From contig NZ_QKTV01000001.1 of assembly GCF_003362725.1 (NCBI RefSeq), positions 682,001 through 746,000 of the forward strand: a stretch of DNA of 64,000 nucleotides. Direction: 5' to 3'. The notes under the pieces are model-generated. The model was not told the DNA's origin. It searched no databases and saw nothing but the letters and a program-made list of their open reading frames with translations. Positions 42,673 through 52,999 of this stretch are shown in pieces. Every line of letters starts with the position of its first letter. The first letter of the stretch is position 1. Source of the stretch: Winogradskyella aurantiaca. Lineage in GTDB: Bacteria; Bacteroidota; Bacteroidia; Flavobacteriales; Flavobacteriaceae. Both the position numbers and the translations under genes were made by a program.

Positions 42673-43224
42673 ATGATGAAAGCTATTAATTTACTTGTTT
42701 TAGTAGTCTGTCTATCGACCTCAAGTCTTATTGCTCAAGAGATCAATTGGCTGTCGGTAGAAGAGGCCGTAGCACTTCAAAAAAAGGAACCAAGAGCCAT
42801 TATGATGGATGTTTACACCACCTGGTGTGGTCCATGTAAAATGCTGGATAGAAATACCTTTAAAAACCCAGATGTTATAAACTATATCAATGCTAATTAT
42901 TACGCGGTGAAGTTTAATGCAGAAGGTGATGAGACGGTAATTTTTAAGGATAAAACTTTTTCCAATCCCAATTACGATCCAGCTAAAGCTAAACGTCGTA
43001 ATGCGTCACATGAGTTTTCCAGATTCTTACGTATCTCTGCCTTTCCAACGATTGTATTTCTAGACGATAAGGCCAACTATATAGCCGGGATAAAAGGCTA
43101 TCAAGGACCACAGCAGATTGAGTTGTATTTAAAACTCTTTAACTCTGAGGACTATAAAGGGATGACACAAGAAGGCTTTAACGCCTATTACGAGAAGTTT
43201 ACTCCATCTTTTGTAGAAAAATAA
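42673..43224 (+). CDS. Exported thioredoxin-family protein
   Basis: A 183-residue protein with a signal peptide (residues about 1-21, ending SLIAQ). The thioredoxin-like fold has the redox motif WCGPC (TTWCGPCKMLDRNTF, about residues 50-64) and the cis-proline region ISAFPTIVFLDDK. A block KDKTFSNPNYDPAKAKRRNASHEF is inserted between helix 2 and the central strand, as in DUF255/thioredoxin_7-type members. It probably reduces or isomerises periplasmic disulfides. It converges with comEC, leaving only 3 nt between stops. Confidence 0.88.
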   Translation: MMKAINLLVLVVCLSTSSLIAQEINWLSVEEAVALQKKEPRAIMMDVYTTWCGPCKMLDRNTFKNPDVINYINANYYAVKFNAEGDETVIFKDKTFSNPNYDPAKAKRRNASHEFSRFLRISAFPTIVFLDDKANYIAGIKGYQGPQQIELYLKLFNSEDYKGMTQEGFNAYYEKFTPSFVEK

Positions 43225-43227
43225 GAC

Positions 43228-45258
43228 CTAGTCCAACAAGATAAAAGCACCATCTTTTGCGGTATAGTGAAAGGTGGTGTTTTGTTTATTACAGGTTCGT
43301 TCCCAACGATTGACATAAGATTTGTAATTACTACCATCTGCTACTATGGATTTAGGTTTAAGAGCTTTAATCATTCGTTCCAAATTAATTTTAGGGGAAT
43401 GGCTTAAAAGCACAACATCGGGTTTAAATGATAAATCTTTATAAACCCCTGCGCTATCAATTGCCAGAACTTTTGTGGATTGATGTTGGTAAACAAATTC
43501 TGAAACTTTTGTTTCTAATTCCTGAATGCGTTCGCTTACCTTATAGTTTTTAATAAATTTTTCCCTTCGTAAGACAGAATCAGGCAATGAGCTGTGAACG
43601 ATCAATGATTGATTTATTTGCTTTCCAACAACACTATGTCGGCTTTTGTTAAAGATGATAAATAAATCTGATGTTTCCCTTTGGTTGAGGTGAACATTAT
43701 AAAGTTGGAAGCAAATAACTAGAGTCAAAAAAATACTAATCCATCTAAATTGTTTGGATTTTAGTACCCAATACAAAGAGCTTATCAGCATAATACACAG
43801 GGCTAGTTGAGTCCTATCAAAAGGAATGTCTTTAAGTAAAAAGGATTCGAACTGTGCTACCCATGCAATAAAACTATTAAGCTGATGTATTATCTGTTCA
43901 AATACCTCAACTAAAAAAGCTGGAATAACATTGAATAAACTAAGGATAATTACCAGAAGGCCCAATCCTAATATTAACCCTAACAGAGGTACTACAACCA
44001 GATTGGAAACAAAAAAGAGGCCAGGGAATTGATGGAAATAATAGAGACTAAGTGGAGCAACTCCTAGTTGGGCTGCCAAGGTTACTCCAAATATCTGCCA
44101 TAGATAGATAGAAAGCTTATATTTTGGCTTCCAGATCGAACAAATGAGGGGTTGAAATAATACAATACTTAAAACGGCGGAGTAGCTCAATTGAAAACCA
44201 ACCTCAAATAGGATATTAGGATTGATCAACAACAGGATAAATGCAGACGTAATGAGAGTATTGAAAATATTGGTTTCGCGTTTGAGATGCATAGCAAAGC
44301 TTACTAGGCTAAACATGGTGACGGATCTCGTAACAGAGGGGGATAATCCGGCAACAAAGGCAAAACCCCAAAGAAGCACTAGGATTAAGCTTACTCGTAT
44401 GAGGCGTCCATATTTTAGGTAAAGAAAGGGCTTGAATAGCCAGGTAAGTATTAACAGAATAATTCCAACATGTAAACCCGATACTGCTAAAATATGAACG
44501 GTACCTACATTGATATAGCTATTGTAAATATCAGGATCAATGTCTTGTTTTTGACCTAAAATTAAGGCGTTGATCATCTGAATGGTCTCTGAGTTAAATC
44601 CGACCTCATTAAGTTTAGTGTTAATACGGCGTCTTAGTTTATCGGTATATCCATAGATGGTGGTTGGAGATTCGGAGGCGACGATATAACTATTCGAATT
44701 CAAATATACCTGATGGTAGATATGATGGTTTTTTAAGTATTTGGCATAGTCAAATTGATGTGGGTTTAGTGGTGATCGAATTTCCTGAATTTTACTAGTG
44801 CTGAGGATTATAGCATCAACGGGAACTTGCTTTAAAATGGAATCTTTTTCAATATTGATTAGGAGACGACCAGTGGTTACCTGCCCATTTAATTCCATCA
44901 GCTGGGCGTAATATTTATCATGATAAGTTCCAGGTTTAATCCGCTTTTCAATTTTTAAAACTAGTTGCTGACTGCCGGACCAATCATACTTTGTATAGTG
45001 GTGTGTAATATTCTGAGGAGAATTTATGGCGAATGATACAGCACCTATGACGAAGAATACTATTGCTACAGCCAAAGAATAGAAATGATCTACAAGCCTA
45101 CTTTTGTATGATCTAAAGTTGAATATGATGACTGCCAATACTGATATACAGCCAGAACCAAGCAATACTTTAAATGGAAATTGCAAGTAATTCTGAATAA
45201 CTATTCCAAGAATAAGAGACACAGCTAGGTGTACAATATTGAAATTCAGCAACTTCAC
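43228..45258 (-). CDS. comEC: ComEC/Rec2-family DNA uptake membrane protein
   Basis: A 676-residue polytopic protein. The N-terminal DUF4131-like region (to about 190) has two or three TM helices. The competence domain is at about 225-500 with VGTVHILAVSGLHVGIILL, VAGLSPSVTRSVTMF and GFQLSYSAVLSIVLFQPL. The C-terminal part (about 545-676) is a reduced metallo-hydrolase-like region that lacks a clear HxHxDH motif, which is common in Bacteroidota. ComEC forms the inner-membrane channel for transforming DNA. Last gene of the surE-lpxB-nlpC run. Confidence 0.88.
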   Translation of the reverse strand: MKLLNFNIVHLAVSLILGIVIQNYLQFPFKVLLGSGCISVLAVIIFNFRSYKSRLVDHFYSLAVAIVFFVIGAVSFAINSPQNITHHYTKYDWSGSQQLVLKIEKRIKPGTYHDKYYAQLMELNGQVTTGRLLINIEKDSILKQVPVDAIILSTSKIQEIRSPLNPHQFDYAKYLKNHHIYHQVYLNSNSYIVASESPTTIYGYTDKLRRRINTKLNEVGFNSETIQMINALILGQKQDIDPDIYNSYINVGTVHILAVSGLHVGIILLILTWLFKPFLYLKYGRLIRVSLILVLLWGFAFVAGLSPSVTRSVTMFSLVSFAMHLKRETNIFNTLITSAFILLLINPNILFEVGFQLSYSAVLSIVLFQPLICSIWKPKYKLSIYLWQIFGVTLAAQLGVAPLSLYYFHQFPGLFFVSNLVVVPLLGLILGLGLLVIILSLFNVIPAFLVEVFEQIIHQLNSFIAWVAQFESFLLKDIPFDRTQLALCIMLISSLYWVLKSKQFRWISIFLTLVICFQLYNVHLNQRETSDLFIIFNKSRHSVVGKQINQSLIVHSSLPDSVLRREKFIKNYKVSERIQELETKVSEFVYQHQSTKVLAIDSAGVYKDLSFKPDVVLLSHSPKINLERMIKALKPKSIVADGSNYKSYVNRWERTCNKQNTTFHYTAKDGAFILLD

Positions 45259-45279
45259 ATCTTAAAGTTACTAAAAATC

Positions 45280-45789
45280 CTACATCACACGTCTAGCTTG
45301 TACAAAAGCAAAATACCAATAGCGTTCTGAAAGCCTGGACTCAATAACCCCTTTTGAAGTGGAGGCATGGATAAAACTCAAATCTCCATTCTGCACCTCG
45401 GTAACAATCCCAACATGGTTAACTTTTCGGCTGTTTTTTTTAGTGGCGAAGAATACTAGATCCCCGGATTTTACATCTTTAAGATCCACCCAGTTGCCAA
45501 ATGAGCGCAGTTTTGAGGTCGTTCTGGGCACGCTAATATTGTTGTCTTCAAACGAAACGTAGATCAAGCCTGAACAGTCCATGCCGCGTTTGGAATCTCC
45601 ACCGTATTTGTACCGAGTGCCCTTATAGCGTTTGGCAGATTTAATGACGGCAGCAGTCTCTTTACTTATACTACGTTCTTTTTTAACAGGAAGATTTCCA
45701 CTGGAACTACTGTTGACTTTTGATTTAGAAGATGAGCAGCTCTGGAGTGCTGCCAACAAAAGTAGGAGGAATCCAAGTTGTTTGATCAT
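45280..45789 (-). CDS. NlpC/P60 (C40) family lipoprotein peptidase
   Basis: The 169-residue protein has a lipoprotein signal (LLLLAALQSCSSS, Cys at about 18) and a C40 cell-wall peptidase domain. The catalytic Cys is in RGMDCSGLIYVSF (about residue 71), the His in KVNHVGIV (about 125), and the third residue in FIHASTSKGVIES. It cuts peptide stems of peptidoglycan from the periplasmic face of the outer membrane. It overlaps lpxB by 4 nt, and comEC follows after 21 nt. Confidence 0.92.
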   Translation of the reverse strand: MIKQLGFLLLLLAALQSCSSSKSKVNSSSSGNLPVKKERSISKETAAVIKSAKRYKGTRYKYGGDSKRGMDCSGLIYVSFEDNNISVPRTTSKLRSFGNWVDLKDVKSGDLVFFATKKNSRKVNHVGIVTEVQNGDLSFIHASTSKGVIESRLSERYWYFAFVQARRVM

Positions 45790-46904
45790 TTAGGGGCTTT
45801 TAATCGGGCCACAATATGTTCTGCCGCATTCTTACTGGCACCTTCTCCACCTAGTTTTGCGATGAGTTGATCATAATTGGCTAACATTTCGGGGCGTTTG
45901 TTAGTATTTAAAATTGCCTCTAATTCTTTTTGAAGCCTTGTTTTGTTTAGGTCGTGCTGTATAAGCTCGGTTACAATTTCTTTGTCCATTATAAGATTGA
46001 CTAGAGAAATATAGTCAAGGGTAATGATTTTTTTAGCAATGTAATAAGAAATGGCATTGGCTTTATAACAGACCACTTGTGGTACTTTAAATAAGGCAGT
46101 CTCTAAGGTAGCTGTCCCAGAAGTTACCAGGGCTGCATGGGATTGTTCCAGCAAAGCATAGGTGGCATTCGTAACAAATTTCACATCTTGAGATCCAATA
46201 ATGGATTCGTAAAACTCATGACTTTGGCTTGGTGCACCGGCAATTACAAATTGATAATTCTTGTATAGATCTACCATTTCCAGCATGACCCCTAGCATCT
46301 TATTGATCTCTTGTTTCCTACTGCCGGGTAATAAAGCAATAATGGGTCGTTCGTCCAGATTGTGTTTAGCTCGAAATTGATCTTGTTTTTCTGTTTTGAA
46401 TTCGGCAATAGCATCAATTAATGGATGTCCAACAAAAGTCACCTCGTAATTGTATTTATCATAAAAAGCCTTTTCAAAGGGTAGAATGACATACATGGCA
46501 TCAATATCGCGCTTAATCTTTTCTACACGTCCGGCGCGTGATGCCCAAACCTGAGGTGATATGTAGTAATTTGTGCGGAAACCTTCCTTCTTAGCCCATT
46601 CGGCAATTCGTAAGTTAAAACCTGAATTGTCAATAAAGATGATTACATCAGGCTTAAAACTGGCAATGTCTTTTTTACAAGATTTGATAAGTCCAAGAAT
46701 TTTGCCCAGATTCATGAGAACTTCTAAAAAGCCCATAAACGATCGCTCTTTGTAGTGCAGTACCAATGTGCCACCAACGTTTTGCATTAGATCTCCACCC
46801 CAGAACCTAAAATTGGCTTCAGGATCCGCTTTGAGCAGTGCCTTCATTAAATTGGAACCGTGAAGGTCACCAGAGGCTTCACCAGCAAGGAGGTAATATT
46901 TCAT
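45786..46904 (-). CDS. lpxB: Lipid-A-disaccharide synthase
   Basis: A 372-residue GT-B glycosyltransferase (family 19). N-terminal YYLLAGEASGDLHGSNLMKAL; VDNSGFN-type block FIDNSGFNLRIAEWAKK; YISPQVWASRAGRVEKIKRDIDAMYVILPFE; and nucleotide-sugar site ALLPGSRKQEINKM. LVTSGTATLETAL (about residues 265-277) is the family hallmark. It joins UDP-diacylglucosamine to lipid X in lipid A synthesis. It overlaps both neighbours by 4 nt (ATGA), so the four genes from surE to nlpC are translationally linked. Confidence 0.95.
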   Translation of the reverse strand: MKYYLLAGEASGDLHGSNLMKALLKADPEANFRFWGGDLMQNVGGTLVLHYKERSFMGFLEVLMNLGKILGLIKSCKKDIASFKPDVIIFIDNSGFNLRIAEWAKKEGFRTNYYISPQVWASRAGRVEKIKRDIDAMYVILPFEKAFYDKYNYEVTFVGHPLIDAIAEFKTEKQDQFRAKHNLDERPIIALLPGSRKQEINKMLGVMLEMVDLYKNYQFVIAGAPSQSHEFYESIIGSQDVKFVTNATYALLEQSHAALVTSGTATLETALFKVPQVVCYKANAISYYIAKKIITLDYISLVNLIMDKEIVTELIQHDLNKTRLQKELEAILNTNKRPEMLANYDQLIAKLGGEGASKNAAEHIVARLKAPK

Positions 46905-47191
46905 TCACTAAAATATTTAATGACAAGAGTGAATAGCAGTACTAATATGGTAGCAATAAGCACTCCTCTTGCCCGATGATCTTGTTTTTTCTTCAAAAAA
47001 ATAAAGAAGGCTCCAAGATTTAGTAGGGCCCCGATACTCATGAGTTTTCCAAGAAAGCCTTGCTGAATAGCTTGCTTAACAACTAAAGTATAGTCATCTG
47101 AACTACCAAAGATCTGGATGGCGAAGACGAGTCCAAAAATTGTGGCTATTAAGCCTACAAGAAAGCCTTTGAAAATTTCTTTTCTTATCAT
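46901..47191 (-). CDS. Small three-TM membrane protein of unknown function
   Basis: The 96-residue protein has hydrophobic segments at about 7-28 (GFLVGLIATIFGLVFAIQIF), 50-70 (MSIGALLNLGAFFIFL) and 77-93 (GVLIATILVLLFTLVIKYF). It is held between surE and lpxB by 4-nt overlaps on both sides, which is strong evidence that it is translated. The function is not recognised. A possible link to lipid A or envelope comes only from position. Confidence 0.75.
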   Translation of the reverse strand: MIRKEIFKGFLVGLIATIFGLVFAIQIFGSSDDYTLVVKQAIQQGFLGKLMSIGALLNLGAFFIFLKKKQDHRARGVLIATILVLLFTLVIKYFSE

Positions 47192-47961
47192 TTGAGATCC
47201 CAGGTGTTTAGTTGTTGTATGCTATGGTGAGCGGTTAAATCAAATTGAACAGGAACCACGGAAACATAACCATTTTCAAGGGCCCATTCGTCAGTGTCTT
47301 CACCGTGATCCATATTTATAAACTTCCCAGTTAACCAGTAGTAATCGCGCCCCATGGGATTGGTACGTTTGTCGAATTCCTCTTTCCAATTGGCTCTTGC
47401 CTGACGACACACCTTAATACCTTTTATATGGTCTTTATCCAGTTTTGGAATATTGACGTTTAAGACCACACCATCCTGGAGGCCATTTTTTAAAACGTTG
47501 GTGGCAATTTTTTTAACAAAGGCCTCACAAGCGTCAAAATTCGCTGACCAGCTATAGTCTAAAAGCGAAAAACCTACGGCTGGGATACTTTCAATTCCTG
47601 CTTCAAGAGCAGCACTCATAGTTCCGGAATAAATGACGTTTATGGAGGAGTTGGATCCGTGATTAATTCCTGAAACACATAGGTCTGGACGCCTGTCTAA
47701 AATCTCATTGACAGCAAGTTTAACACAGTCAGCAGGAGTTCCTGAACAACTGTATTCTTTTTGTGGTCCATCATCTATAGTAACGGCCTCAAGGTATAGT
47801 GTGGAATTGATGGTAATGGCATGACCCATAGCACTTTGAGGGCTATCAGGGGCTACTACTACAACCTCTCCAAGGGTGTTCATGATGGAAATTAGCTTCC
47901 GTAATCCCGGAGCGGTTATACCATCATCGTTAGTTACTAAAATTAAGGGGCGTTGAGACAT
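47188..47961 (-). CDS. surE: 5'/3'-nucleotidase SurE
   Basis: A 257-residue SurE-fold phosphatase. The metal-binding start ILVTNDDGITAPGLRKL has the Asp-Asp pair; then VVAPDSPQSAMGHAIT, CSGTPADCVKLA and LCVSGINHGSNSSINVIYSGTMSAALEA (second metal site with Asn). It removes phosphate from nucleoside 5'- and 3'-monophosphates and is associated with stationary-phase survival. First gene of the minus-strand run ending at comEC, divergent from the processing protease. Confidence 0.95.
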   Translation of the reverse strand: MSQRPLILVTNDDGITAPGLRKLISIMNTLGEVVVVAPDSPQSAMGHAITINSTLYLEAVTIDDGPQKEYSCSGTPADCVKLAVNEILDRRPDLCVSGINHGSNSSINVIYSGTMSAALEAGIESIPAVGFSLLDYSWSANFDACEAFVKKIATNVLKNGLQDGVVLNVNIPKLDKDHIKGIKVCRQARANWKEEFDKRTNPMGRDYYWLTGKFINMDHGEDTDEWALENGYVSVVPVQFDLTAHHSIQQLNTWDLK

Positions 47962-48125
47962 AATTCACTTAGTTTTAAGTCAGGGCTAAATTACTAAATT
48001 CATTAGGATGTAAGGAAGGGCCTTGGTTTAACACAAAATTAGTAGCGCATATTTTTTGTAGCATGGTTTTTTCCTCTATTTTAGTGGAATTAAGCCTTTT
48101 ACTTAACCTATTAAGAACGAGAACT

Positions 48126-50297
48126 ATGATGAAAGGGAAATTTAAATTTATGTTGCTGGCAATGCTGATAGCGTTTGCTTCATGCAGTTTTACTACCAAA
48201 ACTTTTGACAATCCTGATAGAGATAAACTACTAGTTCAATTGATATCCTATGTTTTAGAACAAGGGCATTTTTCTCCAAAGGATTTGAATGATGAGTTTT
48301 CTGAAAAGGTATTCTATGATTACCTGGAACAACTGGATCCGTTTAAACGCTATTTCTACAAATCGGATATTAAAGAATTTGAAGCCTATAAGTTGAAGAT
48401 TGATGATCAAATAAAAACCTATGATCTTACATTCTTTAATTTGACTCATGACAGGTTGCTTCAAAGAATAGAAGAGTCAAAGGGGCGTTATGTGGAAATT
48501 TTAGATAAACCGTTTGACTATTCTAAGAATGAAACATTTTCTACTGACTATGAGGCGTTGGAGTTTGTAAAGAACAAGCGCGAAATGAAAGAGCGTTGGA
48601 GACAACAACTAAAATTTTCAACCATTGCCAATTATGATGATGCTCTGAACTTGAGAAATTCATTAGAAGAAAACCCTGGATTTGCCACCTCAGCCAACCA
48701 AGAAAAAGCGGTTGCTGAAAATATGAAAAGCGAAGCTGATTACGAGGCTGAAGCCAGAGAAACGACCAAGCGCTCTTTAGAAGAGCTTTATACATTTATA
48801 GATGAGAGGCAGCGTAATGATTGGTTTGCCGTCTATATCAACGCTATTGTTGAAGAATTTGATCCACACACATTTTATTTTGCACCACAAGAAAAAGAAC
48901 GTTTTGATGTAAGAATGACGGGTCAATTCGAAGGCATAGGTGCACGTCTTCAAAAGCGAATGGATGTTATAACTGTTAATGAAATCATTAGCGGTGGACC
49001 AGCCTGGAGACAGAATGATCTTAAAGTTGGAGATCAAATCCTCAAAGTGCGTCAGGAAGATGAAGTTGAGCCTGTAAATGTAGTTGGTATGCGATTGGAC
49101 GATGCTATTAAGTTTATAAAAGGCCCAAAAGGAACCAAAGTCACCTTAACTGTGCGAAAGGTTGATGGTGAAATATCAGATATTACAATTACACGGGATG
49201 TGGTACAAATAGAGGAGACCTATGCCAAATCTTCTATTGTTGAAAAGGAAGGAAAGAATTATGGAGTTATTAATCTACCGGGCTTTTATGCAGACTTAAA
49301 AGATTACAATAAGCGTAATGCCGCGTCAGATGTGAAGAAAGAGATTGAACGTCTGAAGGAACAAGGCATGCAAGGACTTGTCATAGATTTGAGAGATAAT
49401 GGCGGAGGGTCGTTACAAACAGTTGTTGATATGGCTGGGCTATTTATTAAAAACGGTCCAGTTGTTCAGGTAAAAACCACTGGTGAGCCTAAAGAAGTCC
49501 TAAGCAATAAGGATAATTCTATCCTTTGGGACGGTCCATTAGTAATATTGGTCAATGAATTATCTGCTTCTGCGTCAGAAATATTGGCTGCGGCTATGCA
49601 AGATTATAAACGAGCTATTGTTTTAGGAAGTGAACAAACCTATGGTAAGGGCACGGTTCAGCAGGTGTTGGATCTAAACAGAATGGTTAGAAATAGCTCT
49701 GGTGGCGATATGGGTGCACTTAAATTTACAACCCAGAAATATTACAGAATTAATGGTGGTTCAACCCAACTGGAAGGGGTTAAAAGTGATATTGTTGTAC
49801 CGGATCGTTACATGTATATTGGAATTGGTGAGCGTACTTATGACAGTCCTATGGCTTGGGATAAGATTGATGCTGCCGAATATGAAGAGTGGGAAAACTA
49901 CTTTGATTACGAGGCAACAATTGAAAAGAGTCGCGCCCGTATGGCGGATAACGAGCAATTAAAACTAATTGATGAAAACGCTAAGTGGATTAACGATATA
50001 AGAGAGAATAATGAATTCTCATTGAAATATGATGATTATAAGGCGCGACTTGAAGCTAACGAGAACTATGCTAAGCGCTTTGATAAAATTACGGAGTATC
50101 AAAATAACCTAACCTTTGAATCGCTACCCTACGAAATTGCTTTAATGGAACAGGATACAGTCTTAAAGGAAAAGAGAGGTCGTTGGCATAAAGCTTTAAG
50201 TCGAGATGTTTATGTTGATGAGGCAATTAATGTCTTACAAGACTTAAAAATGACCTACAAGATCAAAAATAACCTTGCTACTACAGTAAAAGAATAA
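48126..50297 (+). CDS. C-terminal processing peptidase (Prc/Tsp family, S41)
   Basis: The start is taken at the ATG at 48126 (MMKGKFKFMLLAMLIAFASC), giving 723 residues with a lipoprotein signal; the longer frame from 48063 would bury it. Domains: N-terminal helical Tsp region (about 30-210), PDZ at about 225-330 (TVNEIISGGPAWRQNDLKVGDQIL), and the S41 catalytic domain (GLVIDLRDNGGGSLQTV, nucleophile in NELSASASEILAAAMQD, general base Lys in TYGKGTVQQV). The C-terminal DUF3340-like helices reach the end. It degrades or trims periplasmic proteins, including peptidoglycan hydrolases in other Gram-negatives. Confidence 0.93.
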   Translation: MMKGKFKFMLLAMLIAFASCSFTTKTFDNPDRDKLLVQLISYVLEQGHFSPKDLNDEFSEKVFYDYLEQLDPFKRYFYKSDIKEFEAYKLKIDDQIKTYDLTFFNLTHDRLLQRIEESKGRYVEILDKPFDYSKNETFSTDYEALEFVKNKREMKERWRQQLKFSTIANYDDALNLRNSLEENPGFATSANQEKAVAENMKSEADYEAEARETTKRSLEELYTFIDERQRNDWFAVYINAIVEEFDPHTFYFAPQEKERFDVRMTGQFEGIGARLQKRMDVITVNEIISGGPAWRQNDLKVGDQILKVRQEDEVEPVNVVGMRLDDAIKFIKGPKGTKVTLTVRKVDGEISDITITRDVVQIEETYAKSSIVEKEGKNYGVINLPGFYADLKDYNKRNAASDVKKEIERLKEQGMQGLVIDLRDNGGGSLQTVVDMAGLFIKNGPVVQVKTTGEPKEVLSNKDNSILWDGPLVILVNELSASASEILAAAMQDYKRAIVLGSEQTYGKGTVQQVLDLNRMVRNSSGGDMGALKFTTQKYYRINGGSTQLEGVKSDIVVPDRYMYIGIGERTYDSPMAWDKIDAAEYEEWENYFDYEATIEKSRARMADNEQLKLIDENAKWINDIRENNEFSLKYDDYKARLEANENYAKRFDKITEYQNNLTFESLPYEIALMEQDTVLKEKRGRWHKALSRDVYVDEAINVLQDLKMTYKIKNNLATTVKE

Positions 50298-50305
50298 TAT
50301 TAAGA

Positions 50306-51406
50306 ATGACTGTGCCTTCGGGTTCACTTACCAGTATAGCGCTTCAAAAATTCAAACAAAATTTTTGGGGCGTTTTTAGCTTTGCAATTATTTGTTTGGT
50401 GGGACTTGCAGCGCTGTTTGCTTATGTATTAGCACCCGACAGTAGTTCTAATGCTAATCAAATGCATTTATCAATTCATTCCAAACCACCTGGGTTTACG
50501 GTAGATATTTTAACTATGCCCGGCTCCACTGAGGTTGTAGACTTAGACTCCCAATCCCTATTATCAAAGTTATTTTTGGGTTCAACGAGTACGGTTACAG
50601 AAGTGCCAATTGACAGTTATCGATCAGTAGGGGACGTATTATACTATACTGAGTTTAGTGATTTAGGTATTCAGGATGAAAAGTCCATTAACCTGTCTGA
50701 ATATAAGGTACTTGCTACAGATTTAATTAAAACAAAGCGATTCTGGTTTGGAACTGATAAATATGGAAGAGATTATTTAAGTCGTGTTTTAATCGGATCT
50801 AGAATATCCTTCGGTATTGGGTTTATTGCAGTATTTATATCCCTTGTTTTAGGCCTGTTGATGGGCAGTATTGCTGGGTATTATGGAGGAAAGTGGGATG
50901 CAATAATTATGTGGGTTATAAATGTTACTTGGTCCATTCCAACCTTGTTATTGGTTATTGCCATAACTCTAGCTTTGGGCAAAGGATTCTGGCAAGTATT
51001 TATAGCTGTGGGTTTAACAATGTGGGTTGAAGTTGCAAGGATAGTAAGAGGTCAGATCATGTCTGTAAAAGAAATGCAGTATGTCACAGCGGCCAGAGCA
51101 CTTGGTTTCAAGGATTTTAGAATTATTAGTAAACACATACTTCCAAATATTATGGCGCCTATAATTGTTATCTGTGCGGCCAATTTTGCCGCTGCTATTT
51201 TAATTGAAAGTGGTTTAAGTTTTCTTGGTATTGGTGCCCAACCTCCTGTTGCAAGTTGGGGAAGTATGATTCGTGATCATTACAACTATATCATTTTGGG
51301 ACAACCATATCTAGCTATAATTCCTGGAGTTTGTATTATGCTTCTTGTGATGTCCTTTATGCTTTTAGGAAATGCACTTAGAGATGCATTTGATGTTAAG
51401 ACTTAG
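50306..51406 (+). CDS. ABC transporter permease, OppC/DppC type
   Basis: A 366-residue permease with an N-terminal TM ([23 protein letters not shown]). A periplasmic stretch of about 110 residues follows, longer than in E. coli DppC. The five-helix BPD_transp_1 domain spans about 165-360, with the EAA-loop [25 protein letters not shown] that contacts the ATPase, and [17 protein letters not shown] near the end. No cognate ATPase, OppB-like permease or binding protein is in the window, so partners must lie elsewhere. It is 8 nt after the protease gene, and its stop overlaps that of convergent engB by 4 nt. Confidence 0.88.
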   Translation: MTVPSGSLTSIALQKFKQNFWGVFSFAIICLVGLAALFAYVLAPDSSSNANQMHLSIHSKPPGFTVDILTMPGSTEVVDLDSQSLLSKLFLGSTSTVTEVPIDSYRSVGDVLYYTEFSDLGIQDEKSINLSEYKVLATDLIKTKRFWFGTDKYGRDYLSRVLIGSRISFGIGFIAVFISLVLGLLMGSIAGYYGGKWDAIIMWVINVTWSIPTLLLVIAITLALGKGFWQVFIAVGLTMWVEVARIVRGQIMSVKEMQYVTAARALGFKDFRIISKHILPNIMAPIIVICAANFAAAILIESGLSFLGIGAQPPVASWGSMIRDHYNYIILGQPYLAIIPGVCIMLLVMSFMLLGNALRDAFDVKT

Positions 51407-52017
51407 GGTCTCTGTAATTGCGTAATTTCTTTGTTAGTATCATCAATGAAATTTAATAACTCCTCCTTGCCCACGTATTTTGACGACGAGGTAATAAAGT
51501 ACGGTGGAAGCGATTCCCAAGTTTCTAATAATTTAGCTTTATATATTTCAATATTCCTTTCAATGGCTTCAGGTTTGAGTTTATCTGCCTTTGTAAATAT
51601 GATGCCAAAAGGAATCCCTTGCTCACCTAGGTACATCATGAAATTCAAGTCTATGGTTTGAGGCTCATGCCTGATATCTACAAGCACAAATGCATTGACC
51701 AATTGCTTACGTTGTTCAAAGTAGTTAGTGATAAACTTTTGAAACTCTTTTTTTGAGGATTTTGATACCCTTGCATAACCATAACCAGGAAGATCCACTA
51801 GATACCAGTTTTTGTTGATTATAAAATGGTTGATCAACTGAGTTTTTCCTGGCTTTCCGGAAGTTTTGGCCAGATTCTTTCTACTGGTAAGCATATTAAT
51901 CAATGAGGATTTCCCAACATTTGAACGGCCAATAAAGGCATATTCAGGTATCGGTTGAGAAGGGCATTTAGAAACATCTGAGTTGCTCATTACAAACTCA
52001 GCCGATTTGATTTCCAT
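51403..52017 (-). CDS. engB: Ribosome biogenesis GTP-binding protein YihA/YsxC/EngB
   Basis: A 204-residue TRAFAC-class GTPase. G1 [14 protein letters not shown] (about residues 31-44); G2 region [13 protein letters not shown]3 [12 protein letters not shown]4 TKADK (about 141); G5 ITSSSKYVG. It is needed for assembly of the large ribosomal subunit. The start [31 protein letters not shown]-type region (in fragments: [22 protein letters not shown]) matches the family. It is followed upstream by an alpha/beta hydrolase on the same strand, 30 nt away. Confidence 0.95.
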   Translation of the reverse strand: MEIKSAEFVMSNSDVSKCPSQPIPEYAFIGRSNVGKSSLINMLTSRKNLAKTSGKPGKTQLINHFIINKNWYLVDLPGYGYARVSKSSKKEFQKFITNYFEQRKQLVNAFVLVDIRHEPQTIDLNFMMYLGEQGIPFGIIFTKADKLKPEAIERNIEIYKAKLLETWESLPPYFITSSSKYVGKEELLNFIDDTNKEITQLQRP

Positions 52018-52047
52018 GCGTTCTAATTTTATAAGTAAGATAGTCGG

Positions 52048-52812
52048 TTAAAACCCCTTAGAATCTAACCAGGATTTTAGAATAACATTAAATTCATCTG
52101 GATGCTCCATCATGGCAGCATGACCACATTTGTCGATCCAGAACAAGTCTGAATTTGGGAGTTTTTCATGAAACTCTTCGGCCACTTCAGGCGGTGTTAC
52201 AGTGTCATTCTTGCCCCAAATAATACAGGTTGGAGTGTGCATCTTGGGAAGATCTTTGCCCATATTTTGTCGAATAGCACTCTTGGCAATCGCTAAAGTT
52301 TTAGCAAGCTTATTTCGATCATTCACAGATGCATAGACCTCATCAACAATTTCTTTTGTGGCTACGGCTGGATCATAAAATACATCTTGTGCTTTTTTCT
52401 TAATAACCTCGTAATCACTGCGTTTTGTATAACCGCTGCCCATTGCACTTTCATATAATCCCGAACTACCTGTTATGATCAAGGCCTTTACCTTTTCGGG
52501 AAACATTTTAGTGTGATACAAACCTATATGGCCACCAAGGGAATTTCCTAATAAAATCACCTCATCAAATCCTTTGTGTTCAATAAAATCTTTGAGATAG
52601 ATGGCGAAGTTTTTCACATTGGTCTTTAATAAAGACATAGTGTAGATAGGTAGCTCTGGAATTAGTACTTTATAGCCATTACTACTAAAGAATTGGGTTA
52701 CGGAATCGAAATTACTTAATCCACCCATAAGACCGTGTAATACTATGATTGGGGTGCCTTCACCTAATTCAATATAACTAAAGTCATTTTCCTGCTTAAG
52801 AAGGTGCTTCAT
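52048..52812 (-). CDS. Alpha/beta hydrolase
   Basis: The start is taken at the ATG at 52812 (MKHLLKQENDFSYIELGEG), giving 254 residues; the frame opens ten codons earlier but without family-like sequence. The oxyanion region is IVLHGLMGGLSNFD, the nucleophile elbow is LLGNSLGGHIGLY (Ser about residue 95), the acid is in WGKNDTVTPPEVA, and the His is in DKCGHAAMMEHP. Close to the esterase/C-C hydrolase group; the substrate is unknown. It shares orientation with engB and may be co-transcribed. Confidence 0.88.
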   Translation of the reverse strand: MKHLLKQENDFSYIELGEGTPIIVLHGLMGGLSNFDSVTQFFSSNGYKVLIPELPIYTMSLLKTNVKNFAIYLKDFIEHKGFDEVILLGNSLGGHIGLYHTKMFPEKVKALIITGSSGLYESAMGSGYTKRSDYEVIKKKAQDVFYDPAVATKEIVDEVYASVNDRNKLAKTLAIAKSAIRQNMGKDLPKMHTPTCIIWGKNDTVTPPEVAEEFHEKLPNSDLFWIDKCGHAAMMEHPDEFNVILKSWLDSKGF

Positions 52813-52999
52813 GTAGAGGTCTGTGGTTATTGTTAAAAACAAATATAACTAAATCCTTTAGAAAACAAGTCCATTCTAATATTCTCTGTAAGGCCTTAAT
52901 GCTGACAATTTTCCTTAAAAAAACATGCTTTTTTTAAATGAATAAAAAGCAATTGGATGTTGGCAATTAGGAGATGGGTGGAAAACTTATCAACAAATG

